Source: Neorhizobium petrolearium
GTDB lineage: Bacteria; Pseudomonadota; Alphaproteobacteria; Rhizobiales; Rhizobiaceae
Assembly (NCBI RefSeq): GCF_017873175.1
Contig: NZ_JAGGJW010000011.1
Coordinates: forward strand, 225,556-289,555
DNA length: 64,000 nucleotides
Direction of reading: 5' to 3'
In this document: in pieces, positions 35,662 to 44,447 of the stretch
Layout of the letters: each line of letters begins with the position of its first letter
How positions within the stretch are numbered: position 1 is the first letter of the stretch
The notes under the pieces: generated by a model
Database searches by the model: none
Seen by the model: the letters and a program-made list of their open reading frames with translations, nothing else
What the model was told of the DNA's origin: nothing
Program-made: the position numbers and the translations under genes

Positions 35662-37476
35662 TTATTGCGCGCGTTTATCCCACCAGGTGTTGAGCTGGTA
35701 GCCGTAAAGCGGCAGCGCTTCCGGATAACCGATATGCTTGCGCCGCGCCACCCATTGTTCCGCGATGTGGTAGAGTGGCACAAGATAATGGCCGGAAATC
35801 AGCATGCGGTCGTAAGCCCGAACCGTCGCCTCGAAATCCTCCTTGCTGCGTGCCGTCAGCATGGCCTCGATGAGCCTGTCGAGATCGGGGTCGGCAGTGC
35901 CCGCAAAATTGAAGCTGCCGTCCTTGTCGCGTGAAGACGAGCCCCAGCGGCCCATCTGCTCAATGCCCGGCGATAGCGATGAGGGGTAGGATTTGACGAT
36001 CACGTCGTAGTCGAAATTGCCGGAACGCGCCTGGTATTGCGCGTCGTCTACGGTGCGGATCGACATATCGATCCCGATCATCTTCAGCGTCCGCTGATAG
36101 GTGATCGCCAGTTTCTCCTGGTCCTGGGTCTGGGTCATCACTTCGAAGGTGAGCGGTCTGCCGGACGCATCCGACATCCTGCCGTTCTTGATCGTATAGC
36201 CGCCCTTCTTCAAAAGTTCGACCGACTCGCGCAGCACTTTGCGATCGGCGCCGGAGCCATCGGTCCTCGGCAGGCGATATGTGCCGTCGAGCACGGCCGG
36301 TTCGATCCTGTCCTTGGTGGTTCCGAGGATCTTGATCTCCCGCTCGTCGGCTGGTTTGCCGAGAGAGGAAAGGGGAGAGTTCTGCCAGAAGCTTTCCGTG
36401 CGAGTATAGGCGTCTTCGAAGAGGTTCCTGTTGGCCCATTCGAAATCGAAGGCAAGCGATAGGCCGGCACGGACGTTGACATCGGCAAAGATAGGGCGGC
36501 GGGTGTTGAAGACGAAACCGAGCATCCCGGTCGGCAGCTGTGGCTTGAATGCGTCTTTCACGACATCGCCGTTCTGCACGGCCGGGAAATCGTAGGCGCG
36601 TGCCCAGTGGGTAGGGCTGCCTTCCAGATAGATATCGACCTCACCCTTCTTGAACGCCTCGAACAGCGTATTTTCCTGCAGGAAATATTCGACCGTAACT
36701 TCGTCGTAGTTGTCGAAACCGATTTTGGAAGGAATGTCCTTTCCCCAGTAGTCCGGATTGCGCTCGTAGACGATGCGCTCGCCGGGAGAGACGGATTTCA
36801 CCCGATAGGGGCCGGAGCCGACCGGCGGTTTCAACGTTGACTGGTCGAATGTGGTCGGGTCGATGGCATGCTTCGGCAGGATCGGCGTGGCAGTTGCGAG
36901 AATCAGCGGGAATTCCCGGTCCGCCTTGTCATTGAAGGTGAAGCGGACGCTGTGCTCGCCAATCTTTTCCATTTTCTCTACGGGCGTTAGCCGGTTTGAA
37001 AAGGGGATGCGGCCCTTGTCGCGCAGGAGTTCGAAGGTGAAGATCACGTCATCCGCCGTGACTGGCTCGCCGTCCGACCATTTCGCATTCGGATTAAGGT
37101 TGAACTGGATGAAGCTGCGGCCCTCGTCCCATTCGACGCTCTCGGCGAGCAGACCGTATAGGGTGAAAGGTTCGTCGCTTGATCGCGTCATCAGCGGTTC
37201 ATAGACGAGATGGCCGAAAATCGGATCCCAGAGCCCACGCGCGGTGGTGCGCATGCTTTTCAGGACGAAGGGATTGAGGCTGTCGAATGTGCCGACGACG
37301 CCGTAGGCTACCTTGCCGCCCTTCTTCACGTCCGGGTTGACATAGGAAAAATGCTTGTAATCCGGCGGTAGCGCCGGACTGCCGTGCATGGCGATTCCAT
37401 GAAGGGGTTCTGCCAGTGCGGGCGTGCCGATCAGAAGTGCGGCCATAAACGGAATGAAATGTCGCATGGGACTCAT
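35662..37476 (-). CDS. Family 5 extracellular solute-binding protein (YejA-like)
   Basis: Periplasmic binding protein of 604 residues for oligopeptide-type ABC importers. A signal peptide (MRHFIPFMAALLIGTPALA) precedes the mature part starting EPLHGIAMHGSPALPPDYKHF, which resembles YejA (microcin C/peptide binding). SBP_bac_5 markers are the NPNAKWSDGEPVTADDVIFT stretch near residue 125. No permease or ATPase genes lie next to it, so its partner system is elsewhere. ATG 37476 is used; ATG 37467 is possible. Confidence 0.9.
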   Translation of the reverse strand: MSPMRHFIPFMAALLIGTPALAEPLHGIAMHGSPALPPDYKHFSYVNPDVKKGGKVAYGVVGTFDSLNPFVLKSMRTTARGLWDPIFGHLVYEPLMTRSSDEPFTLYGLLAESVEWDEGRSFIQFNLNPNAKWSDGEPVTADDVIFTFELLRDKGRIPFSNRLTPVEKMEKIGEHSVRFTFNDKADREFPLILATATPILPKHAIDPTTFDQSTLKPPVGSGPYRVKSVSPGERIVYERNPDYWGKDIPSKIGFDNYDEVTVEYFLQENTLFEAFKKGEVDIYLEGSPTHWARAYDFPAVQNGDVVKDAFKPQLPTGMLGFVFNTRRPIFADVNVRAGLSLAFDFEWANRNLFEDAYTRTESFWQNSPLSSLGKPADEREIKILGTTKDRIEPAVLDGTYRLPRTDGSGADRKVLRESVELLKKGGYTIKNGRMSDASGRPLTFEVMTQTQDQEKLAITYQRTLKMIGIDMSIRTVDDAQYQARSGNFDYDVIVKSYPSSLSPGIEQMGRWGSSSRDKDGSFNFAGTADPDLDRLIEAMLTARSKEDFEATVRAYDRMLISGHYLVPLYHIAEQWVARRKHIGYPEALPLYGYQLNTWWDKRAQ

Positions 37477-37753
37477 GGCGGTGAAATCCTCGCTGATTCG
37501 CCCGCAAGATAGCGCAAGCAAAGAGGGGCACCAACCGCCGGAACACGCAAAAGATTGATCGGCGACATTAACGTCTTGTCAAAAAAAGCGAAAGGAGGGC
37601 TGGATATCGGCGGCGGCCCGATGTAACAGGTTGGCCAGACGGGCGGGTCATTCAATTGCCTCATTTGACCGACAGGTGACGGGCAGTAAGACGCCCCGAG
37701 GGATGAGAACGGCTTCGGCCGCGCCCAACGGATTTCAGGAGACGGATTTCGTT

Positions 37754-38407
37754 ATGATGCTCAAGGCAACCCAAGTTCTGCGGACGGCGATGTCCGCTCT
37801 CGCACTTTCGATCGGCGCGAGCGCGCTGCCGGTTGCATCGCTTGCACAGGACGCGGCGGCTCCGGCAGCCGGTGCTCCGGGTGCCCCGCCGCTCGGCTGG
37901 TTCAAGACCTGCACCAAGCAGGACGATAATGATCTCTGTGTCGTCCAGAATATCATCGCAGCTCAGAACGGCCAGTTGATTACCGCCGTCGGCCTGATCA
38001 CGGTCGAAGGCAAGGTCAACCGTAAGATCCTGCAGGTTTCCGTGCCGACTGCACGCCTGGTGCCGCCGGGCATCGTCATGCAGATCGACGGCGGCAAGGG
38101 CCAGAAGCTCGATTACGTTGTCTGCCTTCCCGACAAGTGCACCGCCGAAGTTCCGCTGACAGACGCGATGATCGCAAGCCTCAAGAAGGGCAATGATGTG
38201 GTCTTCACCTCGATCAACTTCCGTCGGGCTCCGAACCCGATCAAGGTCTCCCTCCAGGGCTTCACAGGCGCCTTCGATGGCCCTGCGATGCCGCAGGAGC
38301 AGATCGCCCAGAGCCAGCGGAGCTTGGAAGAGGGCATGCAGCGCAAGGCTGAAGAAACGCGCAAGAAGCTGGAAGACGCCCAGAACGCTGCCAAGCAGGG
38401 CCAGTAA
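37754..38407 (+). CDS. Invasion-associated locus B (IalB) family protein
   Basis: Secreted protein of 217 residues with signal peptide (MSALALSIGASALPVASLAQ region) and an IalB domain (GWFKTCTKQDDNDLCVVQN to PNPIKVSLQGF), including the four conserved cysteines. The tail from about residue 180 is a charged coiled-coil-like segment (SLEEGMQRKAEETRKKLEDA). IalB proteins support host-cell invasion in Bartonella but are also common in free-living rhizobia, where the role is unknown. Starts at 37754 or 37757; AGGAG lies upstream. A terminator follows. Confidence 0.9.
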   Translation: MMLKATQVLRTAMSALALSIGASALPVASLAQDAAAPAAGAPGAPPLGWFKTCTKQDDNDLCVVQNIIAAQNGQLITAVGLITVEGKVNRKILQVSVPTARLVPPGIVMQIDGGKGQKLDYVVCLPDKCTAEVPLTDAMIASLKKGNDVVFTSINFRRAPNPIKVSLQGFTGAFDGPAMPQEQIAQSQRSLEEGMQRKAEETRKKLEDAQNAAKQGQ

Positions 38408-38431
38408 TTCCGGTCAGAACCCCATCGAAAG

Positions 38432-38454
38432 CCCGGCCTTGCGCCGGGTTTTTT
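38432..38454 (+). terminator. Rho-independent terminator of the IalB-family gene
   Basis: CCCGGC / GCCGGG stem, 5-base loop, then six T residues, 25 nt past the stop. Confidence 0.85.
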
Positions 38455-38463
38455 GATTCTGAT

Positions 38464-38492
38464 AAAAAAAGCGCCGGCAGGAACGCCGGCAC
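38464..38492 (-). terminator. Rho-independent terminator of hspQ
   Basis: On the minus strand GTGCCGGC pairs with GCCGGCGC across a 6-base loop and is followed by seven T residues, 34 nt after the hspQ stop. Confidence 0.85.
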
Positions 38493-38525
38493 TCTTCAGT
38501 TTCAAAACGCTCCGGCTGGGCCGGA

Positions 38526-38855
38526 TCAATGGGCCAGGATGATCTTGGGCTTCAACTGGCCGGATGGAGCGCGATCGAAGATCTGATAGACCTGCGGATT
38601 GCGCAGTGGCGCGTCGCTTTCGTCATGTTCCAGGTTCTGTTCCGAAACATAGGCGACATATTCCGTCTCGTCATTCTCCGCCAGGAGATGATAGAAGGGC
38701 TGGTCTTTGCTCGGCCGGATTTCTGCGGGAATGGAGTTCCACCACTCCTCCGTATTGGCATATTCCGGATCAACATCGAACACGACGCCCCGAAACGGAA
38801 AGACTTTGTGGCGGACCACTTCTCCGATGGTAAATTTAGCGTTGCGTTGTTTCAT
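38526..38855 (-). CDS. hspQ: Heat shock protein HspQ (YccV-like, hemimethylated DNA-binding)
   Basis: 109-residue HspQ/YccV domain protein with the signature FTIGEVVRHKVFPFRGVVFDVDPEY and the C-terminal LRNPQVYQIFD. In enterobacteria HspQ helps deliver substrates to Lon and was described as binding hemimethylated DNA. The ATG at 38855 follows AAAGGA with 9-nt spacing; a longer frame to 38939 is unsupported. Ends in a strong terminator. Confidence 0.92.
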   Translation of the reverse strand: MKQRNAKFTIGEVVRHKVFPFRGVVFDVDPEYANTEEWWNSIPAEIRPSKDQPFYHLLAENDETEYVAYVSEQNLEHDESDAPLRNPQVYQIFDRAPSGQLKPKIILAH

Positions 38856-38948
38856 GGTGCGATGTCCTTTCGCATCCAATGTGGGAATAAAACCTCCCGA
38901 CATCAAGGGATTAATGCAGGCCAGTCCCCATCGTTCCACGGGATAGAC

Positions 38949-39872
38949 TTAAGTATTCGCAAGTTTCCATGGTTTTGAGGTGGCCAGAATGACACCGCCA
39001 AGCACCAGAACGATTCCGAACGCATGATACTGCTCGAAAGTTTCATCCAGGAATACAACCGCCATGACGATCGAGACGGGTGGCATCATGTAGAGCGTGA
39101 TGCCGGCTGTCGCCGGCCCGAAGATGCGCACCGTATGCTGGAAACAGAAGAAAGCGGCAAGCGAAGCGAAAAGGATGATGCCGGCGATCTTCGACCAGGC
39201 CGACGCTGTCCTAGGCAAGAGCCCGTCGTGAAGGAATTCCCAGACAGCCGGAGGCAGCAAAAGCAAGGATCCGGAAAAGGCGATCAAGCCGAATAGCGAG
39301 AGCGGCCGGATGGCCTGTGCGGCGGGCCGGCGCAGGAGCACCGAATAGACCGCGAAGGCAATCGCCGCCACAAGCATGCCGAGGTCGCCGAAGTTGAAGT
39401 CCATGTGCGTGAGGGCGCCGAAATCACCACGCAGTACGATCGCGGCGACCCCTGCAAATGCGACACCCATGCCCAACAGTTCGCGGCCGCTGATCTTGCG
39501 GCCGGAAAACTGCCATTCGAACAGGATGATGAAGAGCGATGAAGTCGTGTAGATCAGGGTTGCATTCGAGGCCGTGGTCAGCGTCAGCGCCCAATAAACG
39601 AAGCCGCCGCAGATGCCGATACTCAGGAAGCCGAGCCACAGCCAGAGCCAGGTGTGCTCGCGGACGAAGGTCCGGGCGGCCGGCCAGTCGAGATAGAGCA
39701 GCGGCACCATGGCCAGCGTCGATCCGGCCCAGCGGATGAACGCCGTGATGAAGGGACCGACCTCCCCGATCACCCCGCGCCCGAAGATCAGGTTGCTGGA
39801 AAAGAAGACGGGCACGAAAACGAAGATCAGCCAGTCGAGAGCACGCGGTTGCGGCGTATTCGCGGAGGACAT
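38949..39872 (-). CDS. EamA/DMT superfamily transporter
   Basis: Second drug/metabolite-transporter protein of the window, 307 residues, with ten hydrophobic helices in two EamA repeats (RhaT/YdcZ-like). Conserved Gly and Pro residues of the family, for example in WAGSTLAMVPLLYLDWP and MMPPVSIVMAVVFLDE, are present. The ATG at 39872 is the first ATG; the frame opens further upstream at TTG 39914 with no better site. Substrate unknown. Confidence 0.86.
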   Translation of the reverse strand: MSSANTPQPRALDWLIFVFVPVFFSSNLIFGRGVIGEVGPFITAFIRWAGSTLAMVPLLYLDWPAARTFVREHTWLWLWLGFLSIGICGGFVYWALTLTTASNATLIYTTSSLFIILFEWQFSGRKISGRELLGMGVAFAGVAAIVLRGDFGALTHMDFNFGDLGMLVAAIAFAVYSVLLRRPAAQAIRPLSLFGLIAFSGSLLLLPPAVWEFLHDGLLPRTASAWSKIAGIILFASLAAFFCFQHTVRIFGPATAGITLYMMPPVSIVMAVVFLDETFEQYHAFGIVLVLGGVILATSKPWKLANT

Positions 39873-39917
39873 CGGAACACCGGAGAAATTTCGGCAAAGC
39901 AACAGCCTCACCAACTG

Positions 39918-39944
39918 AAAACGGCGGGCCTGAAGCCCGCCGTT
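39918..39944 (-). terminator. Terminator of glnA
   Basis: AACGGCGGGC / GCCCGCCGTT perfect 10-bp stem with a 5-base loop; on the minus strand a short T-run follows. Lies 37 nt after the glnA stop. Confidence 0.75.
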
Positions 39945-39980
39945 CGAGGAAAGGCGCGGGAGAGACCCCCGCCGCCCTGA

Positions 39981-41390
39981 TCAGGATGAATAATACATGT
40001 CGAATTCGACCGGATGCGGCGTCATTTCAAAGCGCATCACTTCGGTCATCTTCAGTTCGATATAGGCGTCGATCTGATCGTCGTCGAAGACGCCGCCTGC
40101 CGTCAGGAACTTGCGGTCCTTGTCGAGGTTTTCAAGCGCTTCGCGCAGTGAACCGCAGACGGTTGGGATCTTCTTCAGTTCCTTCGGCGGCAGGTCGTAA
40201 AGGTCCTTGTCCATGGCTTTGCCGGGATGGATCTTGTTCTTGATGCCGTCGAGGCCGGCCATCAGCATGGCGGCGAAGCCGAGATAGGGATTTGCCAGCG
40301 GATCCGGGAAGCGAACTTCGACGCGCTTCGACTTCGGGCCGGAGCCGAAGGGGATACGGCAGGATGCCGAACGGTTGCGAGCCGAATAGGCGAGCAGAAC
40401 CGGCGCTTCATAGCCTGGTACGAGACGCTTGTAGGAGTTCGTCGACGGATTGGTGAAGGCGTTGATCGCCTTGGCATGCTTGATGATGCCGCCGATATAA
40501 TAGAGGCAGGTCTCGGAAAGGCCTGCATACTCGTCCCCGGCAAAGGTCGGCTTGCCATCCTTCCAGATCGACTGATGAACGTGCATGCCTGAACCGTTGT
40601 CGCCGAAAACCGGTTTCGGCATGAAGGTTGCGGTCTTGCCATAGGCATTGGCGACCTGGTGCACGACATACTTGTAGATCTGGATCTTGTCGGCGTTGCG
40701 CACCAGCGTGTCAAATTTGACGCCAAGCTCGTGCTGGGCGGCGGCCACTTCGTGGTGGTGCTTTTCGACGACCACACCCATTTCGGCAAGCACGGTCAGC
40801 ATTTCGGAGCGCATGTCCTGCAGGCTGTCGACCGGCGGGACCGGGAAATAGCCGCCCTTGACGCGCGGACGGTGGCCGAGGTTACCGGTCTCGTAGTCGG
40901 TGTCATCATTGGACGGCAGTTCGGACGCATCAAGCTTGAAGCCCGTGTTGTACGGGTCTGCCTTGTATTTCACGTCGTCGAAGACGAAGAACTCCGGCTC
41001 GGGACCTACATAGACGGTATCGCCGATACCGGAGGCCTTCAGATAAGCTTCCGCCTTCTTGGCGGTGCCGCGCGGATCGCGGTTATAGGCCTCGCCGGAG
41101 ATCGGATCGAGGATGTCGCAAACGATAACCATCGTCGACTGGGCGAAGAAGGGGTCCATATGGACAGTCGCCGGATCAGGCATCAATACCATGTCAGACT
41201 CGTTGATGGCCTTCCATCCGGCAATCGAGGAACCGTCGAACATCACGCCGTCGGCGAACATGTCCTCGTCGACGGCCGAAATGTCCATAGTGACATGCTG
41301 CAGCTTGCCGCGTGGGTCGGTGAAGCGTAGGTCCACGAACTTGACGTCGTTTTCCTTGATTTGTTTCATGATTTCGCTTGCGCTCGTCAT
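39981..41390 (-). CDS. glnA: Glutamine synthetase type I
   Basis: Assimilates ammonium into glutamine, 469 residues. N-terminal beta-grasp (FVDLRFTDPRGKLQHVTM) and catalytic domain with the metal/ATP residues in GPEPEFFVFD and the NGSGMHVHQS loop, plus the glutamate flap. The adenylylation tyrosine of GSI-beta enzymes is present in KDLYDLPP near residue 398, so activity should be tuned by GlnE and PII. Located 61 nt after glnB; GAGG stands before the ATG. Confidence 0.98.
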   Translation of the reverse strand: MTSASEIMKQIKENDVKFVDLRFTDPRGKLQHVTMDISAVDEDMFADGVMFDGSSIAGWKAINESDMVLMPDPATVHMDPFFAQSTMVIVCDILDPISGEAYNRDPRGTAKKAEAYLKASGIGDTVYVGPEPEFFVFDDVKYKADPYNTGFKLDASELPSNDDTDYETGNLGHRPRVKGGYFPVPPVDSLQDMRSEMLTVLAEMGVVVEKHHHEVAAAQHELGVKFDTLVRNADKIQIYKYVVHQVANAYGKTATFMPKPVFGDNGSGMHVHQSIWKDGKPTFAGDEYAGLSETCLYYIGGIIKHAKAINAFTNPSTNSYKRLVPGYEAPVLLAYSARNRSASCRIPFGSGPKSKRVEVRFPDPLANPYLGFAAMLMAGLDGIKNKIHPGKAMDKDLYDLPPKELKKIPTVCGSLREALENLDKDRKFLTAGGVFDDDQIDAYIELKMTEVMRFEMTPHPVEFDMYYSS

Positions 41391-41451
41391 ATGACGTTCC
41401 TCAATGTGTAAGATGACGATGTGAAGCCCCGGCCGGCGGCCGCGAGGCGGA

Positions 41452-41790
41452 TTAGATGGCGTCTAGGCCTGTTTCACCGGTACGGATGCGGATGACCTCC
41501 TCCACGTTGGAGACGAATATCTTGCCGTCCCCGATCCGTCCAGTCTGCGCGGCATTCCGAATGGCTTCGATGACCGCATCCGCATTCTCGTCCGCCAGGA
41601 CGACCTCGACTTTTACCTTCGGCAGAAAGTCGACGACATATTCCGCGCCACGATAGAGCTCGGTATGACCTTTCTGGCGGCCAAAACCTTTTGCCTCGGT
41701 CACGGTGATCCCTTGCAAGCCGACCTCCTGAAGGGCTTCCTTCACTTCGTCGAGCTTGAAAGGCTTGATGATCGCTTCGATCTTTTTCAT
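41452..41790 (-). CDS. glnB: Nitrogen regulatory protein P-II
   Basis: PII signal protein, 112 residues, that senses 2-oxoglutarate/ATP and glutamine status and regulates glutamine synthetase adenylylation and NtrB. Tyr51 in the T-loop (ELYRGAEYVVDFLPK) is the uridylylation site, and the C-terminal signature GRIGDGKIFV is complete. It is the first gene of a glnB-glnA unit with a sigma-54 promoter upstream. Confidence 0.98.
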   Translation of the reverse strand: MKKIEAIIKPFKLDEVKEALQEVGLQGITVTEAKGFGRQKGHTELYRGAEYVVDFLPKVKVEVVLADENADAVIEAIRNAAQTGRIGDGKIFVSNVEEVIRIRTGETGLDAI

Positions 41791-41850
41791 GAGAAACTAT
41801 CTCTCCGCTTCTCCCTTGAAGCAGGCCTCTACCCACTTGGGCCATGCCAA

Positions 41851-41866
41851 TGCAGTTATCGTGCCA
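41851..41866 (-). promoter_or_regulatory. Sigma-54 promoter of glnBA
   Basis: On the minus strand TGGCACGATAACTGCA matches the sigma-54 consensus with GG and GC ten bases apart. Transcription would start about 12 bases after the -12 element, near 41840, giving a roughly 50-nt leader to glnB. Confidence 0.85.
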
Positions 41867-41964
41867 AACTCCGATGGTACTTTCAAAAAAATAATGCTGT
41901 TTTGCACCAAATCCCGACGCAGGCGAGGGTTTCGTGGCAAAAATGCCTCCGTTTTTCCCGGATA

Positions 41965-41989
41965 TTGTGCATCACAGCACAAAAAGTGC
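41965..41989. promoter_or_regulatory. Candidate enhancer palindromes for glnBA
   Basis: TTGTGC / GCACAA (41965-41982, 6-base spacer) overlaps GCACAAAAAGTGC (41977-41989). They lie about 100-125 bp upstream of the sigma-54 promoter, where NtrC sites are expected. The spacing differs from the usual GCAC-N7-GTGC, so identity as NtrC sites is only inferred. Confidence 0.45.
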
Positions 41990-42133
41990 GCTTTCATGAC
42001 GATTTTTCGAAAGTGGAGCACGCGTAAATGTGTATGTGGATGTGGCGATGATTTAATCATTTGCCTATTTTTAGTGCTAATTGGCAGGTGAAACAACGCT
42101 TGTTTTCCGATCATCTTTCCGTTCAATAGCAGC

Positions 42134-43615
42134 ATGCGCCAATCGCTGAACCATATTCTTTTGACGCCTGACGAGATGGGAGCGGCCGATGCTGCCTCGG
42201 CTGAATCCGGCATTCCGTCTTTCGGCCTGATGGAACGGGCGGGGCAGGCGGTGGCGGCTTCGGCGCTGCGGCATTTTCCAGGTGCCCGGCGCTTTGTCGT
42301 GCTGTGCGGTCCTGGCAACAATGGCGGTGATGGATATGTCGCGGCCCGGGCTCTCGCGGAAGCGGGCGCATCTGTTGCCACCTATCATCTGGGTGATCCG
42401 CAAAAGCTGAAGGGCGATGCGAAGCTGGCGCGCGAACTCTCCGGTTTGCCGTCACAGCCATTGCAGGACTATCATCCGGCAAACGGCGACGTCGTGATCG
42501 ATGCGCTGTTCGGGGCGGGTCTCGCACGCGCCGTCGCCGAACCCGTCGTGGATGTGATCCATAAGGTCCGTGAGGCGAAGATCCCGGTGCTTGCTGTCGA
42601 TCTGCCTTCCGGTCTCTGCGGACGACGCGGCATCCCCCTCGGTGCCGCTTTCGAGGCGAACTGCACGGTCTCCTTCATGACGCGCAAGCCGGGGCATCTT
42701 CTGCTGCCGGGACGGTTGCTTTGCGGTGAAGTGGAGGTTTTCGACATCGGCATTCCGGCGCGGATCATCGAAATCGCCGCCGGGAAGACAAGGGAGAACT
42801 CGCCCGTGTTGTGGCGCAATCTTCTGCCGGCATCCGGTCCCGATACGCATAAATACCGGCGCGGACATCTAGCGGTGTTTTCCGGCCCGGCGAGCAGGAC
42901 GGGTGCCGCCAGACTTTCGGCAGCGTCGGGGCTGAAGACGGGGGCAGGGCTTGTGACAGTGGCTTCGCCAAGCGATGCCATGGAGGTCAACGCGGCTTCG
43001 CTTACCGCTGTCATGCTGCATCAGATCGATACCGCGGAAGATCTGGAAACGTGGCTTCGTACCGCAAAGCTTGCCGCCTTCGTGCTCGGACCCGGCTTCG
43101 GCGTCGGCGGGAGGGCAAGGCAATTCGTGCTGGCTCTGCGGGATCATCCGCTGGTGCTCGATGCGGACGGCATAACGTCATTCAGGGACGATCCATCGGA
43201 ACTGTTCGACGCCTTTGCCGACGGCGATACCCATCTTGCGCTGACGCCGCATGAGGGCGAGTTCCCGCGCCTCTTCCCGGATTTGGCCTCGGACGAAAAC
43301 CTGAGCAAGGTGGAAAAGGCGGTGAAAGCCGCCGAACGTGCTCATGCGGCAATCGTCTACAAAGGCGCCGACACGGTGATCGCCGCGCCGGACGGCCGCG
43401 CCTACATCGACACGAACGGACCGCCGTCGCTCGCCACCGCCGGCTCCGGCGACGTTCTCGCCGGCATGATCGGCGCACTCTTCGCCCAAGGCATGCCGGC
43501 CTTCGAGGCGGCGGCCGCCGCCGTCTATTTTCATGGCGAAGCTGCAAAGCGGGTAGGCCGGGGCATGACGGCCGAGGATCTCGCCGCCCATGCCGGCGTC
43601 TGGCTAGATCCCTAG
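42134..43615 (+). CDS. nnrD: Bifunctional NAD(P)HX epimerase/dehydratase
   Basis: Repairs hydrated NAD(P)H. The N-terminal YjeF_N epimerase domain (about residues 1-210) has GPGNNGGDGYVAARALAEAG and the Asp in DALFGAGLARAV; the C-terminal ribokinase-like ADP-dependent dehydratase domain (about 230-490) has HKYRRGHLAVFSG, GADTVIAAPDGRAYI and GSGDVLAGMIGAL. Full length at 493 residues. No clear ribosome binding site; ATG 42134 is first in frame. Convergent with the DUF72 gene, overlapping 4 nt. Confidence 0.94.
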   Translation: MRQSLNHILLTPDEMGAADAASAESGIPSFGLMERAGQAVAASALRHFPGARRFVVLCGPGNNGGDGYVAARALAEAGASVATYHLGDPQKLKGDAKLARELSGLPSQPLQDYHPANGDVVIDALFGAGLARAVAEPVVDVIHKVREAKIPVLAVDLPSGLCGRRGIPLGAAFEANCTVSFMTRKPGHLLLPGRLLCGEVEVFDIGIPARIIEIAAGKTRENSPVLWRNLLPASGPDTHKYRRGHLAVFSGPASRTGAARLSAASGLKTGAGLVTVASPSDAMEVNAASLTAVMLHQIDTAEDLETWLRTAKLAAFVLGPGFGVGGRARQFVLALRDHPLVLDADGITSFRDDPSELFDAFADGDTHLALTPHEGEFPRLFPDLASDENLSKVEKAVKAAERAHAAIVYKGADTVIAAPDGRAYIDTNGPPSLATAGSGDVLAGMIGALFAQGMPAFEAAAAAVYFHGEAAKRVGRGMTAEDLAAHAGVWLDP

Positions 43616-44424
43616 CTGCGACTTTCCAGGAGTTCGCGCATCGCCATCGCACCATAAGGCGCATTCACCTTGCCTTCATGGATGAAGAAGGCGAAAACGT
43701 CGCGTGGCTCCTTCTTCGGCCTGTGCTTGTCGTCGACCAGCGGCAGGTCGTCCGGCACGTCACCCTCGGCCCAGGTTTCCAACCTTTTCGCCCAGGCCTT
43801 CATATCCTCTTCCGCATAGCAGGTCTTGATCTCGTCCGACCCTTTTTGCAGGCGCGCATAGACGAAGTCCGCCGTGACATCGGCGATCATCGGATAGTCG
43901 AAATGGTCGGCGCAGACGGGAGCGATGTTGTATTTCGCAAGCAGCGCCACGAATTCAGGTACCTTGAATGTGTCGTGGCGAACCTCGACCACATGCGTCA
44001 GCTTCAGGCCGTCGAGCTTGTTCGGCAGGAGTTTCAGGAAGGCCTCGAAATCATCCGGCTCGAATTTCTTCGTCGGCGCGAACTGCCACAGCAGCGGCCC
44101 GAGATGATCGCCGAGTTCCGTCAGCCCCTGACCCAGGAACTTCTCGATCGATTCCCCGGCCTCCGCGAGAACCTTGCGGTTGGTGGTGAACCGGCTTGCC
44201 TTCAGCGAAAAGATAAAACCGTCTGGCACGTCGGCCGCCCATTTCGCAAAGGTCTCGGGCTTCTGGGAACCGTAATAGGTGCCGTTGACCTCGATGACCG
44301 CGAGCTTGCTCGCGGCATATTCGAGCTGCTTCTTCTTCGGCAGCTTATCGGGATAAAACGTGCCCTCCCAAGGCTCGAAGGTCCATCCACCAATGCCCGT
44401 GCGGATAATGCCGGCTTTAGTCAT
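43612..44424 (-). CDS. DUF72 domain protein
   Basis: TIM-barrel DUF72 protein of 270 residues with the family motifs GIGGWTFEPWEGTFYPD, FPTK-like TTNRKVLAEAG, LGPLLWQFAPTKKF and VEVRHDTF. Biochemical role of DUF72 is not established. ATG 44424 has GGGAGG 6 nt upstream. It starts 23 nt after the uvrA stop, so it may be read through from uvrA and share its SOS control. Confidence 0.85.
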   Translation of the reverse strand: MTKAGIIRTGIGGWTFEPWEGTFYPDKLPKKKQLEYAASKLAVIEVNGTYYGSQKPETFAKWAADVPDGFIFSLKASRFTTNRKVLAEAGESIEKFLGQGLTELGDHLGPLLWQFAPTKKFEPDDFEAFLKLLPNKLDGLKLTHVVEVRHDTFKVPEFVALLAKYNIAPVCADHFDYPMIADVTADFVYARLQKGSDEIKTCYAEEDMKAWAKRLETWAEGDVPDDLPLVDDKHRPKKEPRDVFAFFIHEGKVNAPYGAMAMRELLESRS

Positions 44425-44447
44425 TCACATCCTCCCAATGCGGATGT

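Noticed and set aside
41965..41989. Definite NtrC binding site
   Set aside because: Spacing of the half-sites differs from the known consensus; kept only as a candidate.
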